Shown piece by piece: positions 1 to 7,504 of a DNA stretch of 64,000 bases. How positions within the stretch are numbered: position 1 is the first letter of the stretch; the number at the start of each line of letters is the position of its first letter. The stretch spans positions 69,569 to 133,568 of the forward strand of contig DASVQY010000028.1 of the NCBI GenBank assembly GCA_036388895.1, written 5' to 3'. Source of the DNA: SXVE01 sp036388895. Lineage in GTDB: Bacteria; Acidobacteriota; Blastocatellia; Pyrinomonadales; Pyrinomonadaceae. Under the pieces are notes generated by a model. The model searched no databases. It had not been told where the DNA came from and saw nothing but the letters and a program-made list of their open reading frames with translations. Position numbers and translations under genes: made by a program.

Positions 1-472
1 CGAGCAAAGCGTTAGCTCTTGCCTCGTCCGGCGCATCGAAAACAAAAGTATTATAGTTTCCGATTCTTCGATAAAAGATGTTTTGCGTTTGACCGATTTC
101 CGAAAGACGCTGCACGGTTTTCCCGTCCATCAAAGATGAGCCTTGCGGCGTCGCGTATTCGACGATAAGCAATTTCCCCTGCGGGTAAGTCGCCATGACG
201 GCTTCGGTTCCGCCCGAAAAATCAATCAGATCGTAAACGGGGCGTTCTCCGAGGGCTTTTCGCAAATCGTCTACGTTATTGGTAAAAGTTACACTATTTC
301 GAACATTTTTCCATTCCGGCAAATGCTTAACTAAAACCGGAATGCCGTCAGCGTCTGAAACTTCCTGACTTTTAATTGCCGGAGCGTTTTGAGCTTGCGC
401 CTGAATGCCGAAAGCGAGTGAAAAGGACAGACACACAAAAAATGCAAATCTTAAAAACCAGGCTTTTTTCAT
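1..472 (-). CDS. Secreted protein of unknown function, C-terminus cut by window edge
   Basis: An open frame runs on the minus strand from an ATG at 472 to the window edge, giving 157 codons without a stop. The first residues are a clear signal peptide (MKKAWFLRFAF, a hydrophobic core, then an AQAQ-type cleavage region near residue 27). The mature part mentions no catalytic motif I recognise; it has a mixed alpha/beta look with a stretch around VYDLIDFSGGTEAVMA. The start is supported by AAGGAA seven bases upstream. I do not recognise the family. The gene is divergent from the ECF sigma factor gene. It is probably periplasmic, by inference from the signal peptide only. Confidence 0.75.
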   Translation of the reverse strand, partial: MKKAWFLRFAFFVCLSFSLAFGIQAQAQNAPAIKSQEVSDADGIPVLVKHLPEWKNVRNSVTFTNNVDDLRKALGERPVYDLIDFSGGTEAVMATYPQGKLLIVEYATPQGSSLMDGKTVQRLSEIGQTQNIFYRRIGNYNTFVFDAPDEARANALL

Positions 473-778
473 TTTTATTCCTTTACTGCCGGGATAATTT
501 TTTGAAATTTTTTGAATTATCAATGATAACATTTTCTTTAAAGGCAAAGATTTAAGTTAGTAACAAAACCATACATTTAACCAAATCGTGTCTCGTTTGC
601 ACCAATTGTTACATACCTTACCTGAATCCGAACTTGGATGTGTAGCGAAAATAAAAGTATGTCTAAAAAAATGCAACAAAAGAGTTTGGTCGGCGTGATA
701 CATTATTGCGAATAATTCAGAAAAAAGTTTGGCACGCTATTTGATAGACATTAAGATCTAGTGGGGGAATTAGAAAAA
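473..778. other. Divergent intergenic region
   Basis: This 306-base AT-rich gap separates the minus-strand secreted protein from the plus-strand ECF sigma gene. The only site I can support is the sigma-54-like element at 729-745. I see no RNA gene, no hairpin with a T tract and no convincing ORF. Confidence 0.5.
729..745 (+). promoter_or_regulatory. Sigma-54-like -24/-12 element upstream of the ECF sigma gene
   Basis: TTGGCACGCTATTTGAT matches the -24 half (TTGGCACG) of the sigma-54 consensus exactly, with correct spacing to a TTGA where TTGC is expected at -12. The mismatch is in the most conserved dinucleotide, so this is a degenerate site. It lies 33 bases upstream of the preferred ATG at 779. 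No enhancer-binding protein gene is visible in the window. Confidence 0.35.
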
Positions 779-1441
779 ATGACAACAGAAACTTTAAATT
801 ATCCGATTTGGCAAGACGCAGCGGGCACAAACGAAAATGAGACTGCTGATGTTAAGCCGCTTGAAAACGTCGGGTCGGCTAGTGATTTTGCTTTAGCACA
901 ATCGGCTGCTAAAGGCGATATGGTTTCTTTTGAAGAACTTTATCAACGTCATCACCGCCGCGTATATTCGATTTGTTTGCGTATGCTTCAGAACGCTTCT
1001 GAAGCGGAAGATTTAACGCAAGATGTTTTTATTCAACTTTACCGTAAAATTGGAAGTTTCCGCGGTGATTCCGCTTTTACGACTTGGCTTCATAGAATGA
1101 CGGTTAACCAGGTTTTAATGCACTTCCGAAAACGAACCGTGAAATTCGAAAAAACTACCGAAGAAGGTGAAACCCCGGTACAAATTGTCTCGGGGACAGA
1201 AAATCCCTTTAAAATGCCGGTCGTTGATAAGATCGCCATCGAAAACGCAATCGAACAGCTTCCGGCTGGTTACAAGAAAGTTTTCGTTCTGCACGATGTC
1301 GAAGGTTTCGAGCACGAAGAAGTAGCTAAGATTTTAGGCTGTTCAGTAGGAACATCGAAATCGCAATTGCACAAAGCGCGTTTGAAACTGCGAAAACTTT
1401 TAGGAAAAAAAGCCAATCCGCGTCTTCTCGGCTCTTGGTAA
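779..1441 (+). CDS. ECF-type RNA polymerase sigma factor
   Basis: A sigma-70 family protein of 220 residues with only regions 2 and 4, hence ECF type. Region 2 spans about residues 45-110 (RRVYSICLRMLQ, AEDLTQDVFIQLY, TTWLHRMTVN) and region 4 about 155-205 (LPAGYKKVFVLHDVEGF, then a helix-turn-helix HEEVAKILGCSVGTSKSQLH). A roughly 40-residue N-terminal tail precedes region 2. An in-frame GTG at 761 is possible, but ATG 779 is preferred because GGGGGA at 762-767 is well placed as its ribosome site. No anti-sigma gene is adjacent, which is unusual for this class. A terminator follows directly, so the gene is monocistronic. Confidence 0.9.
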   Translation: MTTETLNYPIWQDAAGTNENETADVKPLENVGSASDFALAQSAAKGDMVSFEELYQRHHRRVYSICLRMLQNASEAEDLTQDVFIQLYRKIGSFRGDSAFTTWLHRMTVNQVLMHFRKRTVKFEKTTEEGETPVQIVSGTENPFKMPVVDKIAIENAIEQLPAGYKKVFVLHDVEGFEHEEVAKILGCSVGTSKSQLHKARLKLRKLLGKKANPRLLGSW

Positions 1442-1458
1442 AAACTTTAGTTTAATTG

Positions 1459-1496
1459 GAAAAAAGCTTCTCAATTTCCGAGAAGCTTTTTTATTT
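1459..1496 (+). terminator. Intrinsic terminator of the ECF sigma gene
   Basis: A 12-base stem AAAAAGCTTCTC / GAGAAGCTTTTT with a 7-base loop is followed by a T-rich tract, starting 18 bases after the sigma stop codon. Confidence 0.85.
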
Positions 1497-1517
1497 TTTA
1501 AAGTTTTGTTTCGCTCG

Positions 1518-1691
1518 TTATTGCCAGCTTTCTTGTATTAAAGATGTTTCTTTTGTCTGGTTCGGAAACAAAACTTTCAGATTCGTCGGCGAGAAGATTT
1601 TTTGCGTAAGCTCGCCGAAAACAAGACGCGTAGTAACTTTTACGAAATCCACTAAAAGTTCGTCGCTCGGACACAAACCCAAATCAATCAT
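1518..1691 (-). CDS. Possible small protein, 57 residues
   Basis: A minus-strand frame starts at ATG 1691 (MIDLGLCPSDELLVDF) and ends at TAA 1518. It lies 77 bases beyond the PilZ stop on the same strand and fills the space before the sigma terminator. There is no good ribosome site and no family I recognise. The opposite strand also has an 82-codon frame here, of worse composition. It could be a real small gene, a remnant of a longer one, or chance. Confidence 0.25.
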   Translation of the reverse strand: MIDLGLCPSDELLVDFVKVTTRLVFGELTQKIFSPTNLKVLFPNQTKETSLIQESWQ

Positions 1692-1700
1692 CGTAAGGAA

Positions 1701-1772
1701 GTAAATAACAGAAAATAGACAGTAAAGAGCAGAAAACTAACACTATCCGCCATCTATTATCTGCTGATTTAC
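1701..1772. repeat. Inverted repeat overlapping the PilZ stop codon
   Basis: Left arm 1701-1718 (GTAAATAACAGAAAATAG) pairs with right arm 1754-1772 (CTATTATCTGCTGATTTAC), about 15 of 18 positions with one gap. The right arm includes the PilZ stop codon at 1769-1771. It belongs to the set of stop-codon-linked repeats described in the findings. Confidence 0.6.
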
Positions 1773-2137
1773 CATTCATCGTAATCATCGGGTTTCGCCG
1801 CCCGGACGATTTCTCCGGCGACTTCCCAAACTTTCTTTTTCCAGACGCGAATAGAATCGGTTAACTGCAAAGCTACTTGCGGATGTGACACGTTTCGTTC
1901 CAGCCGGATGACTTGCGCCGTTGCTTCAACTACATCGTCAGGGTTTTCCGTGACGATCAGATTTACTTTGCTGCCGACCGTCGGCAAAAGTCGCGGCAAA
2001 TAAATTAAAGCGCCGTTTGGTCCGACGTTCTCCGTCAAGCCTTCTTCGACGACTTCTTTTCCATTTTCATCTTTCCATTTCAAACGAATCGGAAGAGAGA
2101 TAACATACCGGGCACCGCTGCGGCGTTCTTGCGTCAT
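1769..2137 (-). CDS. PilZ domain protein
   Basis: A 122-residue protein with a single PilZ fold, the c-di-GMP-binding beta barrel that usually acts as an effector for motility, adhesion or exopolysaccharide. The RxxxR motif is present near the N-terminus (ERRSGARYVISLPIRLKW). The second motif D/NxSxxG appears as NVGPNGALI, with Gly in place of Ser. The C-terminus (QVALQLTDSIRVWKKKVWEV) is helical. The frame is open up to a possible start at 2209, but ATG 2137 (MTQERRSGAR) places the RxxxR motif where PilZ-only proteins normally have it. Whether it binds c-di-GMP is uncertain because of the changed second motif. An HD-GYP protein at 31.8 kb is the only other c-di-GMP-related gene seen. Confidence 0.8.
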   Translation of the reverse strand: MTQERRSGARYVISLPIRLKWKDENGKEVVEEGLTENVGPNGALIYLPRLLPTVGSKVNLIVTENPDDVVEATAQVIRLERNVSHPQVALQLTDSIRVWKKKVWEVAGEIVRAAKPDDYDEW

Positions 2138-2293
2138 AATCAACTTTTTTGAAATTTCTCTAAAATAAAGACGCAAGAAATATACGCGAATTTCGTCCCG
2201 TAAGTCCACAGTCGAAATTGCATTTTAAGCCTGTAAAAACGGTGCCGGTAACAACAATTCCATATAGAACAAAGACTTGCGGTTTTTGCCGGG

Positions 2294-2323
2294 TTGCACA
2301 ACTCATTCAAAAAGTGTTAGTAT
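2294..2323 (+). promoter_or_regulatory. Sigma-70-type promoter of the 3D-domain gene
   Basis: TTGCAC (2294-2299), an 18-base spacer and TAGTAT (2318-2323) form a plausible -35/-10 pair. Transcription would start near 2331, leaving a leader of about 150 bases before ATG 2484. Confidence 0.5.
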
Positions 2324-2330
2324 CTTAAAT

Positions 2331-2483
2331 AGTTTTTGCCTTTCGGGGCGAAAACCTGGCGGATACACACGCAAACAACCTTCAATTTAACGCGAAAAAA
2401 TTTCAAATAGACGATACGTAGAAGATATTTTTTTACGTGCGTTTGCGTTTTATTGAAAATAAAAAAACTTAGGAGAATGAATA
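2331..2483 (+). promoter_or_regulatory. Long structured 5' leader of the 3D-domain gene
   Basis: The leader begins with an 8-bp hairpin TTTTTGCC/GGCGAAAA around a TTTCGG loop (2333-2354). An 8-bp long-range stem ACGCAAAC (2369-2376) / GTTTGCGT (2441-2448) could enclose the middle. The ribosome site AGGAG is at 2471-2475. I could not match it to a known riboswitch; the c-di-AMP type was considered and rejected. No terminator or sequestered start is obvious, so regulation is inference from length and folding only. Confidence 0.35.
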
Positions 2484-3023
2484 ATGACAAATCTTGCTAG
2501 AGGAGGCGTTATTCTGACTTTGGTCTTGATGATCGGAATCTTTTTCCTGTCAGAAGTCAAAACAGATGCCGCTCTCATTATAGCGAATGATTCTAAAGGA
2601 AACATTCAACAAAGCTATGCAGAAAACACCAGCAGTAATTTAGCTCAAGCCATCGCAGAATCACCTGCAGCAGAAAACAACACTTCTGAATTCAGCGAAA
2701 TCGAAAATTTAATCGAAAAAGCCGCTGCCGCCGAAGGCAGCAAAATAGCTTTAATCGGCGCATTTTCGGCAACAGCCTATTGTTTGAAAGGCAGAACCGC
2801 TACGGGCGGAAGCGTCAAACGGGGCATCGTCGCCGCTGACCCACGCATATTGCCACTCGGCACACGCATAAACTTAGACGCCGGTTCCTACAGCGGCAGC
2901 TACATTGTCGCTGACACGGGCGGCGCGGTTAAAGGACGCAAATTAGATATTTGGGTGCCGAATTGTTCTGAAGCCAAACGCTTCGGACGAAGAACCGTAA
3001 AAGTCAACAGATCAGCAAAATAA
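2484..3023 (+). CDS. 3D-domain (RlpA-like double-psi barrel) cell-envelope protein
   Basis: A 179-residue exported protein. Residues 8-25 form a signal peptide or anchor (GGVILTLVLMIGIFFL). A low-complexity Ala/Glu/Ser linker follows to about residue 95. The C-terminal 85 residues are a 3D domain (FSATAYCLKGRTATG, GIVAADPRILPLGTRI, YIVADTGGAVKGRKLDIWV), the fold shared with lytic transglycosylase MltA and Bacillus wall-associated proteins. The Asp residues that name the domain are in ADP, ADTGG and KLDIW. The probable role is peptidoglycan cleavage in the periplasm; there is no LysM or SPOR domain. AGGAG stands eight bases before the ATG, and a strong terminator follows, so the gene is a single unit. 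Confidence 0.85.
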   Translation: MTNLARGGVILTLVLMIGIFFLSEVKTDAALIIANDSKGNIQQSYAENTSSNLAQAIAESPAAENNTSEFSEIENLIEKAAAAEGSKIALIGAFSATAYCLKGRTATGGSVKRGIVAADPRILPLGTRINLDAGSYSGSYIVADTGGAVKGRKLDIWVPNCSEAKRFGRRTVKVNRSAK

Positions 3024-3079
3024 ATAATACAAAACTTAGTTACTACAATTTAATTATTTTTTTAGTTAATTCTTATAGT

Positions 3080-3116
3080 GACCGTTTTATTCCCTTAGAA
3101 CGGTTGCTTTTTTTAT
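3080..3116 (+). terminator. Intrinsic terminator of the 3D-domain gene
   Basis: The stem ACCGTT/AACGGT around a loop containing TCCC is followed by GCTTTTTTT. It lies about 60 bases after the stop codon. Confidence 0.8.
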
Positions 3117-3132
3117 TCAACCTTAAATTAGA

Positions 3133-3171
3133 AAACGCGATAGTTTCATAAAATTCGTAACTATCGCGTTT
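3133..3171. terminator. Perfect 13-bp hairpin between convergent genes
   Basis: AAACGCGATAGTT (3133-3145) and AACTATCGCGTTT (3159-3171) are perfect arms with a 13-base loop. Read on the minus strand it follows the GNAT stop codon by 23 bases and ends in a short T run, so it probably terminates that gene. Confidence 0.7.
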
Positions 3172-3194
3172 CAATTTGTCAGCGAGTTAAAATT

Positions 3195-3713
3195 TTACGT
3201 TTCGGTCGAGAATAATTTCAGCTGCTCTTCGCCGTGCGGCAATTTTATTAAACGCTCGTATTTGAAACCGAGTTTTTCAAGTAGCCGGTGAGAATTTTCG
3301 TTATTCTGCGTAGCGATGGCGAGAATTCGTTTTAGATTAAGTTTTTCTCTGCCGTATTTCACAATTGCGTCGGCTGATTCGTAGGCGTAACCTTTTTTCT
3401 CATACTGCGGCAAAAAAGCGAAACCAATGTCTGCGTCCGTCAGTCCTTCACGCTGCACAAAGCCGCAAATTCCAATTGCTGCCCGATTCTCTTTGAGCTC
3501 GACGAGATAAAGACCGAATCCGTGTTCGCGGTAGCTTTCTCGGTAACGGTTTTCGATAAAATCACGAGCATCATCTAAAGTGTGAACATTGCGATTGCCG
3601 ATATATTTAATAAATGACGGCTGATTGAGTAAATCGAAAATGAATTCGGCATCTGATTCAATTATCTCGCGCAAAATCGTGCGCTCCGTTTCAACAAGTA
3701 TGCCTTTGCTCAT
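3195..3713 (-). CDS. GNAT family N-acetyltransferase (RimJ/RimL-like)
   Basis: A 172-residue acetyl-CoA-dependent N-acetyltransferase of the Acetyltransf_3 type. It opens with the RimJ/L-like TERTILREIIESDAEFIFDLL. A beta-strand pair follows (YLVELKENRAAIGICGFVQRE), then the acetyl-CoA region ADIGFAFLPQYEKKGYAYESADAIVKY, in which the usual R/Q-x-x-G-x-A loop reads EKKGYA. The C-terminal signature NENSHRLLEKLGFKYE is typical. The substrate may be a protein N-terminus or a small amine and cannot be told from sequence. It lies on the same strand as lipA, upstream of nothing related, and is separated from lipA by 18 bases, so the two may be co-transcribed. Confidence 0.85.
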   Translation of the reverse strand: MSKGILVETERTILREIIESDAEFIFDLLNQPSFIKYIGNRNVHTLDDARDFIENRYRESYREHGFGLYLVELKENRAAIGICGFVQREGLTDADIGFAFLPQYEKKGYAYESADAIVKYGREKLNLKRILAIATQNNENSHRLLEKLGFKYERLIKLPHGEEQLKLFSTET

Positions 3714-3731
3714 TCAAGTTGTTATTAAAAT

Positions 3732-4685
3732 TTACTTTGTAATTGAAACCAATTGAACTCTGTTTTGCTCGCCCGATTCGCTTTGCTGACGAGCGTGGTA
3801 CGAACTGCGCGTTAAGGGCGACGATTCAACGTGTTTGAATCCCAAGCTCAAACCGATTTTTTTCCATTCGGCGAATTCTTCGGGCGTAACGTAGCGTTCG
3901 ACGGGCAAACGTCTTTCATAAGGTTGAAGATATTGCCCGATGGTCATAATGTCGCAGGAAACTTTTCGTAAGTCCTTCATCAGTTCTACGACTTCTTCGA
4001 ATTCTTCGCCTAAGCCCGCCATAATTCCGCTTTTCGTTTTCATACGCGGAAACTGTGTGTCGCGGAAATAAGCGGCGCGGTCTAACAGTTCGAGCGTTTG
4101 CGCGTATTTCGCGTCCGGGCGAACGCGGCGATAAAGGCGCGCAATCGTTTCCGTGTTGTGATTGAGAACTTCCGGGCGAGCTGCGAGAACCGTGTTCAAA
4201 GCGTCTTCGTTGCCTTGAAAATCGGGAATTAAAACTTCGACGCGGCAATTCGGATTCATTTCGTGAACTTTGCGAATCGTTTCCGCCCAGTGCGCCGCGC
4301 CGCCGTCCGGCAGATCATCACGATTAACCGAAGTAATTACGGCGTGTTCAAGCCCGAGATGCGCGACGGCTTCGGCGACGTGCGTCGGTTCCATAGGGTC
4401 TAAATCCGACGGCTTGCCTTTGTTGACCGCGCAAAAGCCGCAATGCCGCGTGCAGGTGTCGCCGCCGAGCATAAACGTCGCGGTTTTGTCCGTCCAGCAC
4501 TCAAAGATGTTCGGGCAGCGCGCTTCCTGACAAACCGTGTGCAAATTCAAGCCTTCGATCAAGGCTAAAACTTTATTTTGATTGGTCGGATCACCTAATT
4601 TGATGCGCAGCCAATCCGGTTTCGGAAGGCGTTCTTTTTTCTTTTTGGCGACAAACCTCTGGATTAAAACTTTTTCTTCGATCAT
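3732..4685 (-). CDS. lipA: Lipoyl synthase
   Basis: A radical-SAM enzyme that inserts two sulfurs into protein-bound octanoyl groups to make lipoyl cofactors for pyruvate and 2-oxoglutarate dehydrogenases. All three family hallmarks are present in 317 residues. The auxiliary cluster motif is Cys52, Cys57 and Cys63 (VCQEARCPNIFEC). The SAM cluster motif is Cys78, Cys82 and Cys85 (DTCTRHCGFC). The C-terminal RSSY (TRSSYHA) supplies the Ser ligand of the auxiliary cluster. Length is normal. The octanoyltransferase LipB is not in the window. The gene lies downstream of a small S26 peptidase on the same strand with a 120-base gap, and upstream of the GNAT gene. Confidence 0.97.
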   Translation of the reverse strand: MIEEKVLIQRFVAKKKKERLPKPDWLRIKLGDPTNQNKVLALIEGLNLHTVCQEARCPNIFECWTDKTATFMLGGDTCTRHCGFCAVNKGKPSDLDPMEPTHVAEAVAHLGLEHAVITSVNRDDLPDGGAAHWAETIRKVHEMNPNCRVEVLIPDFQGNEDALNTVLAARPEVLNHNTETIARLYRRVRPDAKYAQTLELLDRAAYFRDTQFPRMKTKSGIMAGLGEEFEEVVELMKDLRKVSCDIMTIGQYLQPYERRLPVERYVTPEEFAEWKKIGLSLGFKHVESSPLTRSSYHARQQSESGEQNRVQLVSITK

Positions 4686-4805
4686 AAAAATCAGCTTAAA
4701 ACTCTATGTAAGCATTTTACCATTTTTGCCGAAATATACGCGATGCGACCGGTAAATCACGGCTTTTATAAAATTCTACGTGTTTCAAAATTTATAATTG
4801 CTTTG

Positions 4806-5144
4806 TTAACGCAAACGAGCGACAACTTTTCCTTTGATGTATTCTCTCGTAATCGCTCCGAAATGACGGCTGTCGTTGCTGTCCTGCAAGTTGTCTCCGA
4901 TCAAAAAATAATGTCCGTGTTCATTAATTCGCGCTATTCTTTTAACGATTTCGCTGTTTTGTTCAATCGGGTGTTTGGCAACCACAATGTCGCCGACCTC
5001 GATTTTTGCCGCTCTGTCAACCAAAACGACTTCGCCGTCTTTCAGAGTCGGGTTCATTGATTTGCCTTCGCAAATATATTTATGGCGCGTGCCGAAGAAA
5101 ACCAGGGCAATTTCAAAAAAGCCCGCTTCGGGTAATTCTCTCAT
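4806..5144 (-). CDS. Small S26-family signal peptidase-like protease
   Basis: A 112-residue S26 serine protease lacking the usual N-terminal membrane helix. The Ser/Lys dyad is visible as Ser29 in CEGKSMNPTL and Lys68 in EIVKRI. The later conserved boxes are FLIGDN (residues 80-85) and SNDSRHFG (89-96). The short, helix-less form resembles the protease subfamily associated with nickel superoxide dismutase maturation (SodX type), but no sodN gene is in the window. It could instead be a divergent short type I signal peptidase. The start at 5144 gives the family-like N-terminus. It is encoded just upstream of lipA. Confidence 0.75.
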   Translation of the reverse strand: MRELPEAGFFEIALVFFGTRHKYICEGKSMNPTLKDGEVVLVDRAAKIEVGDIVVAKHPIEQNSEIVKRIARINEHGHYFLIGDNLQDSNDSRHFGAITREYIKGKVVARLR

Positions 5145-5186
5145 TCGTTTTTCGGATTAAAACCTTTTTTCAATCATAAAAACGAT

Positions 5187-5220
5187 GCGGATATTTATCT
5201 CGTAATTTATAAAAATCCGC
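5187..5220 (-). terminator. Possible terminator downstream of ppx
   Basis: GCGGAT and ATCCGC, extended by AT pairs, enclose an AT-rich loop. On the minus strand a GTTTTT follows a few bases later. The hairpin lies 94 bases beyond the ppx stop codon. Confidence 0.4.
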
Positions 5221-5313
5221 ACGACTTATTTTAACATTTGCCGTTTGAAATGTCCTTAAAACGAAAACGACAATTCTGATTGCGTATGACTTATAAAAAT
5301 AAAATAATGCGAT

Positions 5314-6867
5314 TTAAGCCCGGTTTTCAAGATAATTGCCGACGACCTTTATTTTGCAGCCAAATGCCGCCTCGAGCATATCCTTTTTGACTTCAAGTAC
5401 CGGCATTTCAATTTCGAAGCTCTTATCGCGCGCCAAAATCAGATACAGATATTCTTTATCGCATCTGAAACGAAGTTCATCTGTTTTGCCCGCGTAATCG
5501 CGGTCAATCGCGTCGGCGAGACGCAAAATCGCGCCGAGGTGTAAAACCGTCGCGCGATCTTTTTCACTTAAAATCATAAAATCCGCGTGTTTTTCTTTCG
5601 GCATCGAGCCTTTGTGATAACGCGCGATGTTGGCGATGATCAGTTTTTCGGTTTCGGAAAACCCTGTCATGTCCGCATTTTTGATCAAGTAAAGCGAATG
5701 TTTGTGATACGATTCGTGCGAGATGTGATAACCGACTTCGTGCAGCAAGGCGGCAGCGGAAAGCAGCGTGCGCCAATGTCTCTGCAATTTATAAACTGGC
5801 GCGAGCGTGTCGAAGATTTTTTCCGCCAAATTCGCTATATGTAAAGCGTGGTTTTCATTGTATCCGAAACGCCTGCCGACGGCGAAAACGTCGCGCAGCC
5901 GTTTGTCTTCGACATCGGGAACGGGCGGCAGCGACTCGGCTTCGATCAAATTTAAATAATCAATTATAACGCCTTCGCGCAGCGCGAAGCTACACGGTTG
6001 AAGAATCGAGATTTTCAGCGCGTCCATTACGCCTTCGAGAATGTGCGAGCCCGCAACGATAACTTCTGCTCGCTGCGGACTGATAATCGGCAGCGCGGCG
6101 CGTTCTTCAACCGTCATCTCGGCTAATTTTTCGTTGAGCATTGATAACTTCTTCAGCTCGATCACCGGTTTCTGATTTGCTGCCCCGCTGCTCAGAGCAT
6201 TTAAAAGCTGAGCCAAATTCAGAATCGTGCCGGAAGTCCCGGTGGATAATTCCCATTTTTGACGGTTTAGTTCTTTTGACGGTTTTTCCAGCGCCCGGGC
6301 GATCTCAACCCGCAAATTTTTGATTTCCTTCGGTTTCGGCGGATTATTCAAAATAAACTTCTCGGTCAATCCGACCGCGCCGAGCTTCATCGAAAAAAGC
6401 TTCTGCGGCTCGCCGCCCGCCATCAGCGATAGCTCTGTCGAACCGCCGCCGATGTCCACGTTAAGAAGCGAAGTTTTTTCCGACGACATTTTCTGCGCGG
6501 CGGCGATGCCGATTAAACGCGCTTCTTCGAGCGAGGATAAAACTTGTATGCGGACGCCGGTTCGTCGCTCGATTTCATTGACGAAGTGCGCCGCATTTTC
6601 AGCTTCGCGAACGGACGCGGTGGCGACAGCGAGAATCACATCGGCATTGCGCGTTTCGGCAATCGAGCGAAATTTACTGATTGCGTCAGCCGAAAGATTT
6701 ATTGCTTCATCTGACAATTGATGCGTTTTTAACGTTTCGTGTCCGAGCCGAACGCGCTCTCGCTCCTGCAATATAACCATGAAAGAATCGCTGGCTGAGG
6801 CTTTGACGATAACGAGTTTGAGCGAATTTGAGCCGATGTCTATGGCGGCGATGGTCTGTGTTTTCAT
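5314..6867 (-). CDS. ppx: Exopolyphosphatase / pppGpp phosphohydrolase family protein
   Basis: A 517-residue Ppx/GppA protein that hydrolyses polyphosphate or pppGpp in the cytosol. The N-terminal 300 residues form the ASKHA phosphatase pair, with phosphate-binding loops AAIDIGSNSLKLVIV (residues 6-20) and NVDIGGGSTELSL (about 142-154). The C-terminal part, from about residue 320, is an HD-type helical domain (ALLHEVGYHISHESYHKHSLYLI), as in the long form of the family. Ppx versus GppA cannot be decided by eye. It is divergent from the CBS gene with a 44-base gap, and two genes from the phoBR pair, which fits a phosphate-related neighbourhood. Confidence 0.92.
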   Translation of the reverse strand: MKTQTIAAIDIGSNSLKLVIVKASASDSFMVILQERERVRLGHETLKTHQLSDEAINLSADAISKFRSIAETRNADVILAVATASVREAENAAHFVNEIERRTGVRIQVLSSLEEARLIGIAAAQKMSSEKTSLLNVDIGGGSTELSLMAGGEPQKLFSMKLGAVGLTEKFILNNPPKPKEIKNLRVEIARALEKPSKELNRQKWELSTGTSGTILNLAQLLNALSSGAANQKPVIELKKLSMLNEKLAEMTVEERAALPIISPQRAEVIVAGSHILEGVMDALKISILQPCSFALREGVIIDYLNLIEAESLPPVPDVEDKRLRDVFAVGRRFGYNENHALHIANLAEKIFDTLAPVYKLQRHWRTLLSAAALLHEVGYHISHESYHKHSLYLIKNADMTGFSETEKLIIANIARYHKGSMPKEKHADFMILSEKDRATVLHLGAILRLADAIDRDYAGKTDELRFRCDKEYLYLILARDKSFEIEMPVLEVKKDMLEAAFGCKIKVVGNYLENRA

Positions 6868-6870
6868 TTT

Positions 6871-6879
6871 TGTTATAAT
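6871..6879 (+). promoter_or_regulatory. Extended -10 promoter of the CBS gene
   Basis: The sequence reads TTGTTATAAT, giving TGT directly before TATAAT (6874-6879). There is no good -35, but an extended -10 does not need one. Transcription would start near 6886, 26 bases before ATG 6912. Confidence 0.5.
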
Positions 6880-6911
6880 TGTTTTTAAAGTAAAAGTTTT
6901 TCATCAAATTT

Positions 6912-7370
6912 ATGAAAGTTCAAGACGTAATGACCGTTGAAGTCGGTTTTATTTCTCCGACCGACAATTTAGCGCAGGCAGCCGTTATAATGTGGCAGAG
7001 AGATTGCGGCGTAGTGCCAATCGTTGACGGTGAAGGAAAAATCGCCGGAATTGTAACCGACCGCGATGTTTGTATCGCCGTCGGCAGCCGCGATCTTAAA
7101 GCGTCGGAAATAAAAGCCGAAGAATTTTGCCGCGAGACTATCGTCGCTTGTGCGCCCGAAGAAAAGATTAAAGACGCTTTGAAAAAAATGAGCGTGAATC
7201 AGGTAAAACGTTTGCCCGTCGTCGGTCAAAACGGAGAATTAGTCGGTATTGTTTCCGTCGGAGACATTCTCGCGGCAATCGGGGACGATTCGAAATTAAG
7301 AAAAAAACTTTTTTCCGCTTTGATTGAAATCAATAAACCGCGTCCGATTACGCTTCTGGAAGTTGAATAA
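6912..7370 (+). CDS. CBS-domain-pair protein
   Basis: A 152-residue stand-alone Bateman module. CBS1 spans about residues 1-60 (KVQDVMTVEVGFISPTDNL, GIVTDRDVCIAVGSR) and CBS2 about 70-130 (CRETIVACAPEEKIKDAL, VKRLPVVGQNGELVGIVSVGD). Such pairs bind adenosine nucleotides and report energy state, or act as free regulators. A short charged C-terminal tail (KKLFSALIEINKPRPITLLEVE) has no known domain. It is divergent from ppx and followed by sixA after a 134-base gap holding two TATAAT boxes, so it is probably transcribed alone. Confidence 0.88.
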   Translation: MKVQDVMTVEVGFISPTDNLAQAAVIMWQRDCGVVPIVDGEGKIAGIVTDRDVCIAVGSRDLKASEIKAEEFCRETIVACAPEEKIKDALKKMSVNQVKRLPVVGQNGELVGIVSVGDILAAIGDDSKLRKKLFSALIEINKPRPITLLEVE

Positions 7371-7394
7371 AAAACGGCATTTGCTCGTTTTGCT

Positions 7395-7422
7395 AAAGTA
7401 TAATAAAATCAAAGTATAATAA
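7395..7422 (+). promoter_or_regulatory. Directly repeated -10-like boxes upstream of sixA
   Basis: AAAGTATAATAA occurs twice, at 7395-7406 and 7411-7422, each containing a perfect TATAAT. No clear -35 accompanies either. They lie about 85-105 bases before the sixA ATG. Confidence 0.4.
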
Positions 7423-7504
7423 GTTTTTTTGCATAAGGTAACTTAAAACTTCCTAAATCTGCTACTAACAATAGTTTTTCTCCGCTATTTTAAAACGATA
7501 TTTA

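Noticed and set aside
1456..1704. 82-codon plus-strand frame
   Set aside because: It begins inside the sigma-factor terminator and has an aromatic- and Lys-rich product unlike a real protein.
2331..2470. c-di-AMP (ydaO-type) riboswitch before the 3D-domain gene
   Set aside because: The conserved GGGGAACC, GAAUCC and CAGCUAACC segments of that class are absent, and I could not build its paired core.
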